Assembly (NCBI GenBank): GCA_903913175.1
Contig: CAIWKF010000061.1
Span: forward strand, 1-6,321
Reading direction: 5' to 3'
Source of the DNA: Candidatus Staskawiczbacteria bacterium
GTDB taxonomy: Bacteria; Patescibacteriota; Minisyncoccia; Minisyncoccales; Staskawiczbacteraceae
Length of the DNA: 6,321 nt
A program made the translations under genes and the position numbers. Below are positions 1 through 4,290 of the stretch, in pieces (the stretch's first letter is position 1; each line of letters opens with the position of its first letter). A model generated the notes under the pieces. The model ran no database searches. It had not been told where the DNA came from and saw only the letters and a list, made by a program, of their open reading frames with translations.

Positions 1-13
1 AAAATAAAAAAAT

Positions 14-1465
14 ATGAAACATAATCTAAAAATTTATAATACTTTAACTGGCAAGAAAGATTTACTTAAACCAATGCATGGCAAAAATATTAATCTTTTT
101 GTTTGTGGAGTTACTGTTTTTGACTTTCCTCATATTGGCCATGCTAGAACCTATGTATTTTTTGATTCTTATGTAAAATATTTAAGAAGCCTTGGTTTTA
201 AGGTTTTTTATTTGCAAAACATTACTAATATTGATGATAAAATTATCCAGCGAGCCAGAGAAAAACGTGTGCCACCAAAAGATTTAGCCTTAGCCTTTGA
301 AAAGGAATATTTAAATGCAATGAAAATTTTAAAGGTTAATAGCGTTTCAAAATATGCTCGCGCCACTAATTATATAAAAGAAATTATTAACCAAGTTCAA
401 ATATTAGAAAAAAAGGGTTTTGCATATTTAATAGAAAATGATGGATATTACTTTAATATTGCAAAGTTTAAAAATTATGGCAAATTAGCCAACAGAACAG
501 TTTCTGAGGCTGAAGATGGAGTTTCAAGAATTGACTATAGTGGTAAAAAAATAAATAGAGGAGACTTTTGCTTGTGGAAGTTTAAGCAAGAAGAAAATGA
601 GCCAAGCTGGAAATCTCCATTTGGACAAGGCAGGCCTGGGTGGCATATTGAAGATACGGCTATTTCTGAAAAATTCTTTGGAGCTCAATATGACATGCAT
701 GGTGGCGGCCGAGATCTAATTTTTCCTCACCACGAAGCCGAGGTCTCACAAATGGAGGCAATTTCTGGTAAAAGACCATTAGTAAAATACTGGCTACATA
801 CTGGTTTTTTAACTATAGGTGGACAAAAAATGTCTAAATCCCTAGGAAATTTTACAACAATTTCTGATTTTTTACGTAGATACACCCCAGAACAGTTACG
901 ATTTTTAATGGTAAAAAACTTATGGCACTCACCTTTAGACTATACTGAGTCAATAATGGTTGAAATAAAAATTAGTTTAGAAAAAATTGAAGAATTTTTA
1001 CGAAAAATTACAGAAATAAAAAGTCAAAAGCTTAAAGTCAAAAAACCTGCCCACAGTTCTACGGGCGTTGCAGGCAAGAACAATTTAGATAAGCTTTTAA
1101 AAAACTCAGAAATAAATTTTTATAAACACTTAGATGAAGATTTTAATACGCCAAAAGCTTTTGCGGTTATGTTTGACTTAATAAAATCAACAAACAAACT
1201 TTTAGAAAAAAACCAAATATCTAGCAAACAAGCTGAAAAAATTTACAAATTCTTTGAAACTATAAATAAAGTATTTGATATAATTGATTTTAAAAAAACA
1301 AAAAAGCAATCAATTGCTTCTGATATAAAAGAACTGCTTGAACTTAGAGAAAAATATAGAAAAGAACAAAACTGGCAAGCCTCAGATGAAATACGAATAA
1401 AAATTGCACAGCAGGGCTATATAGTTAAAGATACTCCAAGTGGTCCACTTTTAGAAAAAATTTAA
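14..1465 (+). CDS. cysS: cysteinyl-tRNA synthetase, complete, archaeal-like zinc-site variant
   Basis: Class I aminoacyl-tRNA synthetase that activates cysteine with ATP and charges tRNA-Cys in the cytoplasm. Seen in the 483 residues: the HIGH motif at residues 40-43, the ITNIDDKI stretch near 70-77, the GWHIE motif at 209-213, FPHHEAE at 237-243, KMSKS at 272-276, and the DFNTPKA helical-domain motif near 376-382. The zinc site keeps C31, H239 and E243 by alignment to remembered E. coli C28, H234 and E238, but the fourth ligand (E. coli C209) is D214. The family is usually about 460-480 residues; the slight excess sits at residues 336-356, where a lysine-rich and then Ala/Gly/Ser-rich stretch coincides with a locally GC-richer, palindromic DNA patch. 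The start is the first ATG, only 13 bases into the window, after an A-rich leader without a Shine-Dalgarno site. The stop is TAA. It is first in a same-strand row with dnaB and recR. Identity is secure; the meaning of the zinc-site change is inferred. Confidence 0.97.
   Translation: MKHNLKIYNTLTGKKDLLKPMHGKNINLFVCGVTVFDFPHIGHARTYVFFDSYVKYLRSLGFKVFYLQNITNIDDKIIQRAREKRVPPKDLALAFEKEYLNAMKILKVNSVSKYARATNYIKEIINQVQILEKKGFAYLIENDGYYFNIAKFKNYGKLANRTVSEAEDGVSRIDYSGKKINRGDFCLWKFKQEENEPSWKSPFGQGRPGWHIEDTAISEKFFGAQYDMHGGGRDLIFPHHEAEVSQMEAISGKRPLVKYWLHTGFLTIGGQKMSKSLGNFTTISDFLRRYTPEQLRFLMVKNLWHSPLDYTESIMVEIKISLEKIEEFLRKITEIKSQKLKVKKPAHSSTGVAGKNNLDKLLKNSEINFYKHLDEDFNTPKAFAVMFDLIKSTNKLLEKNQISSKQAEKIYKFFETINKVFDIIDFKKTKKQSIASDIKELLELREKYRKEQNWQASDEIRIKIAQQGYIVKDTPSGPLLEKI
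1026..1098. repeat. nested inverted repeats inside cysS (possible inserted element)
   Basis: A 9-base perfect inverted pair (AAAAGCTTA at 1026-1034, TAAGCTTTT at 1090-1098) encloses a second, GC-rich pair (CCTGC at 1046-1050, GCAGG at 1070-1074), whose loop still allows CC/GG pairing (1051-1052 with 1063-1064). The patch is clearly richer in G+C than the gene around it. It encodes a low-complexity stretch between recognisable CysRS segments, so it looks like an in-frame insertion. A 9-base pair built on AAGCTT could arise by chance in AT-rich DNA, so the inner GC-rich core is the stronger evidence. Confidence 0.4.
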
Positions 1466-1477
1466 AAATGTCAATAC

Positions 1478-1493
1478 TTGTTACTCTTAACAA
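1478..1493. repeat. 16-base dyad over the putative -35 box
   Basis: TTGTTA at 1478-1483 and TAACAA at 1488-1493 are perfectly complementary across a 4-base loop, and a short T run (1495-1498) follows. It could be a weak cysS terminator hairpin, an operator over the dnaB -35 region, or chance in AT-rich DNA. The stem has only one G-C pair, so a stable RNA hairpin is doubtful. Confidence 0.3.
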
Positions 1494-1506
1494 ATTTTGG
1501 TATAGA
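1478..1506 (+). promoter_or_regulatory. putative sigma-70 promoter for dnaB-recR
   Basis: A TTGTTA box at 1478-1483 (4 of 6 matches to TTGACA) lies 17 bases before TATAGA at 1501-1506 (4 of 6 to TATAAT), which is preceded by an extended -10 TG at 1498-1499. Transcription would start near 1513, about 14 bases before the dnaB ATG. The spacing is ideal and the box is the only good candidate in the cysS-dnaB gap, but AT-rich DNA throws up such matches often. Confidence 0.42.
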
Positions 1507-1518
1507 TAAGTATATCTA
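1503..1518. repeat. 16-base dyad over the putative -10 box of dnaB
   Basis: TAGATA at 1503-1508 and TATCTA at 1513-1518 form a perfect 6-base inverted repeat with a 4-base spacer, followed directly by an A run and the dnaB ATG at 1527. It has the same 6-4-6 geometry as the dyad at 1478-1493 but a different sequence. It overlaps the predicted -10 and start site, so it could be a DNA-level operator; the AT-rich stem argues against a strong RNA structure. Confidence 0.3.
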
Positions 1519-1526
1519 AAAAAATT

Positions 1527-2912
1527 ATGTCAGATAATATACAAAATAAAACTCCAGATAAATTACCACCACAAAATATACAAGCAGAGCAAAGTTTACT
1601 TGGCTGTATAATGCTAGACAAAGACTCAATTATAAAAGTTGTTGATTTTGTTAAAGCCGAAGATTTTTATAAAAATGCTCATAAGGAAGTTTTTCAAACA
1701 ATGGTTGAGCTTTATGAAAAAACTGAAGCCATTGATATTCTTTCGGTTTCTTCTAGATTAAAAGAAAAACATAAATTAGAAGAAATTGGTGGTTCTTCTT
1801 ATTTAACTTCTTTAATAAATACAGTTCCTACTTCTACCCATGTCATGAATTATGCTAAAATTGTTAGGCATAAAAAGATTTTACGCGACTTAATTTCAGC
1901 TTCAGCAGAAATTGGATTAGCAGCATTTGATGAAGCAAAAGATGTTGATGTTTTGCTAGATATGGCGGAAAAAACAGTTTTTAATATTGGTCAGCGATCT
2001 TTAACCCAGGCTTTTGTGCCAATTAAAGACATTTTAGCTGAAACTTTTGACCGATTAGACGAACTTTCCAAACAAAATGGAAATTTACGAGGAACAGCTA
2101 CGGGTTTTAAAGCGCTTGATAATATGCTTTCTGGTTTACAAAACTCTGATTTAGTTATATTGGCCGCCAGGCCTTCTATGGGTAAATCATCATTAGCAAT
2201 GGATATTGCAAGGCATGTTGCTGTTTACGAAAACAAACCTGTTGGAATTTTTAGTTTGGAAATGTCTAAAGACCAATTAGTTGATAGATTAATTGCCAGC
2301 CAGGCAAATATTGATTCTTGGAAATTAAGAACTGGCAAACTTTCCTCCGATGGCAATGATAGTGATTTTTCTAGAATTCAGCATGCCATGGGCAGTTTAT
2401 CTGAGGCTCCAATTTATATAAATGATGCTGGTGTTGTTAGTATCTTACAAATGAGGGCTATGGCTAGGCGTCTTCAAGCAAATAATGGCCTAAGCCTTTT
2501 GATTGTAGATTATTTACAATTAATGGAACCTTCTAATAAATACGGAAATGCAGTTAGCCAAATTACAGAAATTTCAAGATCACTTAAAACATTGGCTAAA
2601 GAATTAAATATTCCAGTTTTGGCATTGTCTCAGCTTTCTCGTGCAGTAGAGGCTCGCGTGCCACAAATTCCCCGCCTAGCAGATTTAAGAGAATCTGGGT
2701 CTATTGAACAAGATGCAGATGTGGTTATGTTTATTTACCGTGAAGACCGCTACAATGAAAATTCTTTAAAGAAAAATATTGCAGAAATTATTGTAGCAAA
2801 ACACAGAAACGGCCCAATTGGTTCTGTAGAACTTTACTTTGATGAACAACGCGTTAGTTTCCGTAATCTTGAAAAGGGTGAATACCAGGTTGAAGCTGAT
2901 AACCACATTTAA
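1527..2912 (+). CDS. dnaB: replicative DNA helicase DnaB, complete, no intein
   Basis: Hexameric 5'-3' helicase that unwinds the chromosome at the replication fork using ATP or another NTP. The 461 residues are typical for the family. The N-terminal domain begins with PPQNIQAEQSLLG (residues 14-26), and a linker near 160-190 leads into the RecA-like domain. There I see Walker A ARPSMGKSS (214-222), the catalytic glutamate in SLEMS (E245), Walker B LLIVDYLQL (324-332), LSQLSR (367-372), the DLRESGSIEQDADVV block (386-400) and the KHRNG arginine-finger motif (425-429, R427). All key residues are present and no intein interrupts the Walker A or other common insertion sites. The start is the ATG at 1527, just after an A run and with no Shine-Dalgarno site. 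The stop TAA lies 2 bases before recR, which suggests a shared transcript and possible translational coupling. A putative promoter at 1478-1506 may let it be transcribed apart from cysS. Confidence 0.98.
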   Translation: MSDNIQNKTPDKLPPQNIQAEQSLLGCIMLDKDSIIKVVDFVKAEDFYKNAHKEVFQTMVELYEKTEAIDILSVSSRLKEKHKLEEIGGSSYLTSLINTVPTSTHVMNYAKIVRHKKILRDLISASAEIGLAAFDEAKDVDVLLDMAEKTVFNIGQRSLTQAFVPIKDILAETFDRLDELSKQNGNLRGTATGFKALDNMLSGLQNSDLVILAARPSMGKSSLAMDIARHVAVYENKPVGIFSLEMSKDQLVDRLIASQANIDSWKLRTGKLSSDGNDSDFSRIQHAMGSLSEAPIYINDAGVVSILQMRAMARRLQANNGLSLLIVDYLQLMEPSNKYGNAVSQITEISRSLKTLAKELNIPVLALSQLSRAVEARVPQIPRLADLRESGSIEQDADVVMFIYREDRYNENSLKKNIAEIIVAKHRNGPIGSVELYFDEQRVSFRNLEKGEYQVEADNHI

Positions 2913-2914
2913 TT

Positions 2915-3547
2915 ATGGATTCTATTGATAAATTAAAAAATATATTTGCAGACTTCCCCACTGTTGGCCAGCGAACAGCTGGGCGTTTTGTTTTTTATTT
3001 AATGCGTCAACCAAAAAACCAAATTGATGAATTAGTAAATACAATTTTAGAATTAAAAAATAAAATAAAGTTTTGTAGTTTTTGCTTTAATCCATTTGAA
3101 GGTCAAGATAATTTGTGCAGCATTTGCAAAGACACAACCAGAAACAAAAATTTACTTTGTATTGTCAAAAAAGAATCTGATTTATTTACCATTGAAAATA
3201 CTAAAAAATATAAGGGTTTATATTTTATTTTGCAAGGCAACCTTTTGTCAATAAAAAATTCTGACAATTTAAATTTGCAAACTGAAGCTTTGCGCCAGCG
3301 AATACTACACCCCGAAAATTTTCTTACTTCGCGAGGCCTTAGCGAAGTGTGGTCCGAAATTATTATTGCCACCAACCCCACTCCAGAAGGCATTTCAACT
3401 TCTGTGTTAATTGAACGAGCTATAAAAGAAATTAACAAAGACAATTCTATAAAAATTACTCATTTAGCTCGGGGCATTCCTGTTGGAGGTGAACTGGAAT
3501 ATGCTGATGAAGAAACTCTTGAATCTGCCTTTGAAGGCCGAAAATAA
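2915..3547 (+). CDS. recR: recombination mediator RecR, complete, altered Toprim site
   Basis: RecR normally works with RecO and/or RecF to load RecA on gapped DNA during recombinational repair. The 210 residues are close to the usual length of about 200. In order: a helix-hairpin-helix-type segment (FPTVGQRTAGRF, 14-25), a four-cysteine zinc finger (C54, C57, C68, C71), a Toprim domain (about 80-165) with ATNPTPEG at 152-159, and the conserved C-terminal block LARGIPVGGELEYADEETL (184-202). Oddities: the glutamate of the usual VVE...D Toprim motif is lysine here (K85; the aspartate is kept as D89), and the usual GHLSPLDG loop is replaced by a different sequence at about 108-117. The ATG begins 2 bases after the dnaB stop with no Shine-Dalgarno site. 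In many bacteria recR follows dnaX and a YbaB-type gene; here it follows dnaB. A terminator lies 5 bases after the stop. Confidence 0.96.
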   Translation: MDSIDKLKNIFADFPTVGQRTAGRFVFYLMRQPKNQIDELVNTILELKNKIKFCSFCFNPFEGQDNLCSICKDTTRNKNLLCIVKKESDLFTIENTKKYKGLYFILQGNLLSIKNSDNLNLQTEALRQRILHPENFLTSRGLSEVWSEIIIATNPTPEGISTSVLIERAIKEINKDNSIKITHLARGIPVGGELEYADEETLESAFEGRK

Positions 3548-3552
3548 AAATC

Positions 3553-3580
3553 AAGCCCGATCTAGTAAAAGATCGGGCTT
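3553..3580. terminator. bidirectional rho-independent terminator between recR and the converging minus-strand gene
   Basis: AAGCCCGATC (3553-3562) and GATCGGGCTT (3571-3580) form a perfect 10-base stem around an 8-base loop. On the minus strand the stem is followed by a strong T-rich tail (complement of the A-rich 3541-3550). On the + strand the tail is weaker (TTTAACTTGTT). It sits 5 bases after the recR stop and about 50 bases after the stop of the minus-strand gene, so it can end both. Confidence 0.9.
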
Positions 3581-3583
3581 TAA

Positions 3584-3644
3584 CTTGTTATTCGGTCACG
3601 CCCTGCGAGCTTACGCTCGATTTAGCAAATTACCGAACAACGAG
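3584..3644 (-). other. structured 3' end of the small membrane-protein gene
   Basis: Bases 3584-3596 can pair with 3632-3644 with 11 Watson-Crick pairs, one G-T wobble and one mismatch. The enclosed sequence holds a second perfect stem, CGAGC (3606-3610) with GCTCG (3615-3619). In the minus-strand transcript the inner loop reads GUAA, a GNRA tetraloop. The long stem takes in the last codons and the stop of the minus-strand gene. No T run follows directly, so this is not a classic terminator; the terminator at 3553-3580 lies next downstream. Possible roles are mRNA stabilisation, a protein-binding site or a cassette boundary; none is shown. Confidence 0.5.
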
Positions 3645-4064
3645 GGTGGTCCACACTGCGCAAACCACATACCAGATGACGTTGGCATTGCCCAGCGCAG
3701 ACACAATAATCCCCGCGCTGAGTCCATCACAACCCGCATCCGGACTAATCATAATGGTCGCCACAAACCCGAAAACAAATGAGACCCATGCGACGCATGA
3801 AAAATCTCCCACTTGGTCTCGTGCACCCATATGCAGCCTCCTCCATGTCATAACAACCTGGAGAATGATTGCGAAAGCGACCAGAGGCAGGATAACCACG
3901 TCCCACCACCGCGAGATCGGCATCGGCAATTCCATTGCCAACCCTCGGCAAACGATGATCTTCTCTACTGTAGGCATGGGTCCCACGTTATTGTGGTATC
4001 CAACCGCCGCAACCAGAGCCAATGCCACCACAAACAATACACTTACAACCAGCTGAATTTTCAT
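3630..4064 (-). CDS. small four-helix membrane protein of unknown function in a GC-rich island
   Basis: I do not recognise the family. The 144 residues show four hydrophobic segments, at about 4-23, 54-74, 89-107 and 116-143. The loop between the second and third (TWRRLHMGAR, about 73-82) is positively charged, so by the positive-inside rule both termini and this loop are cytoplasmic, and residues 24-53 and 108-115 are outside. Two of the four cysteines, C39 and C112, fall in the outer loops and could form a disulfide. The first helix could instead act as a signal peptide. The ATG is chosen because an AAAGGG site (bases 4077 to 4072) lies 7 bases upstream and a consensus promoter precedes it. 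G+C is about half by eye, far above the flanking genes, and its codons differ from theirs, which suggests transfer or special evolutionary pressure. Other frames are also open here, so coding is likely rather than certain. It converges on recR. Confidence 0.72.
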   Translation of the reverse strand: MKIQLVVSVLFVVALALVAAVGYHNNVGPMPTVEKIIVCRGLAMELPMPISRWWDVVILPLVAFAIILQVVMTWRRLHMGARDQVGDFSCVAWVSFVFGFVATIMISPDAGCDGLSAGIIVSALGNANVIWYVVCAVWTTLVVR

Positions 4065-4161
4065 GGCTTTTCCCTTTCAAAGGTTAGCCACCTGTCTAAT
4101 TTACCACCAACTCATCGAGCTAATGGTGGAGAGCTTTGACATACCCTCACTTTATTTTGAT
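4065..4161 (-). promoter_or_regulatory. approximately 97-base structured leader with ribosome-binding site
   Basis: From the predicted start near 4161 to the ATG at 4064 the minus-strand transcript has a leader long enough for cis-regulation. CCACCA (4104-4109) and TGGTGG (4124-4129) form a perfect stem that encloses a smaller CTC/GAG pair. Closer to the gene, AGGT (4081-4084) and ACCT (4090-4093) can pair, and a CCTTT stretch next to the AAAGGG ribosome-binding site (4072-4077) is complementary to it. The site could therefore be hidden or exposed by alternative folds. I cannot match it to a known riboswitch class. Confidence 0.4.
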
Positions 4162-4167
4162 ATATTA

Positions 4168-4196
4168 ATTATAGCATAAGCAAGTAATCTTGTCAA
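4168..4196 (-). promoter_or_regulatory. consensus extended sigma-70 promoter for the small membrane protein
   Basis: On the minus strand a perfect TTGACA (4196 to 4191) and a perfect TATAAT (4173 to 4168) are separated by exactly 17 bases, and the -10 is preceded by the extended TGC element. All 12 box positions match consensus. Transcription would start near 4161 and run into the 144-residue gene. This is far stronger than anything seen for the housekeeping genes. The -35 box is one arm of the dyad at 4191-4208. Confidence 0.88.
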
Positions 4197-4208
4197 TAGG
4201 CATTGACA
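4191..4208. promoter_or_regulatory. candidate operator: perfect 7+7 inverted repeat over the -35 box
   Basis: TGTCAAT (4191-4197), a 4-base spacer AGGC, and ATTGACA (4202-4208) form a perfect 18-base dyad. Its left arm contains the minus-strand -35 box. A dimeric repressor or activator bound here would overlap the sigma contact site. The right arm also spells TTGACA on the + strand, but no good -10 follows it, so I do not call a divergent promoter. Confidence 0.5.
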
Positions 4209-4217
4209 TAACCAACC

Positions 4218-4240
4218 AAAAACCGGGTTTAGCCGGCTTT
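4218..4240 (-). terminator. rho-independent terminator of the surface-protein gene
   Basis: Read on the minus strand, AAAGCCGG (4240 to 4233) pairs with CCGGTTTT (4226 to 4219), counting one G-U wobble, around a 6-base loop CTAAAC, and the T run extends to 4218. It lies about 50 bases after the stop of the large minus-strand gene and before the promoter of the next, so the two minus-strand genes are probably separate transcription units. Confidence 0.6.
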
Positions 4241-4290
4241 AGTTATTTATTATATGTCGCACAATAAAATAGACTTTGGGGCAAAAAGAT

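Noticed and set aside
1527..2912. Intein in DnaB
   Set aside because: The Walker A, Walker B and downstream motifs are contiguous with normal spacing and the protein has normal length.
3103..3444. Minus-strand frame of 113 codons inside recR
   Set aside because: It is the antisense of a clearly conserved recR and has no start signals.
14..3547. Alternative genetic code (UGA read as glycine, as in some Patescibacteria)
   Set aside because: cysS, dnaB and recR have full-length products of normal size ending at TAA, with no in-frame UGA needed.
3584..3644. Integron attC recombination site at the end of the cassette-like gene
   Set aside because: The arms are arranged GTT...AAC rather than RYYYAAC...GTTRRRY, the core boxes do not fit, and no integrase is present.
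3483..3782. + strand frame of 99 codons running from the end of recR into the island
   Set aside because: It overlaps recR, crosses the terminator and reads through two regions of different composition without any recognisable product.
3646..4056. Open + strand frame across the GC-rich island, and a second at 3813-4139
   Set aside because: They lie opposite the minus-strand gene, have no promoter or ribosome-binding site, and their products are low-complexity mixtures without domains. The minus-strand frame has a promoter, a ribosome-binding site and coherent membrane helices.
4203..4231. Divergent + strand promoter starting from TTGACA
   Set aside because: The expected -10 position holds GGTTTA, and there is no + strand gene downstream.
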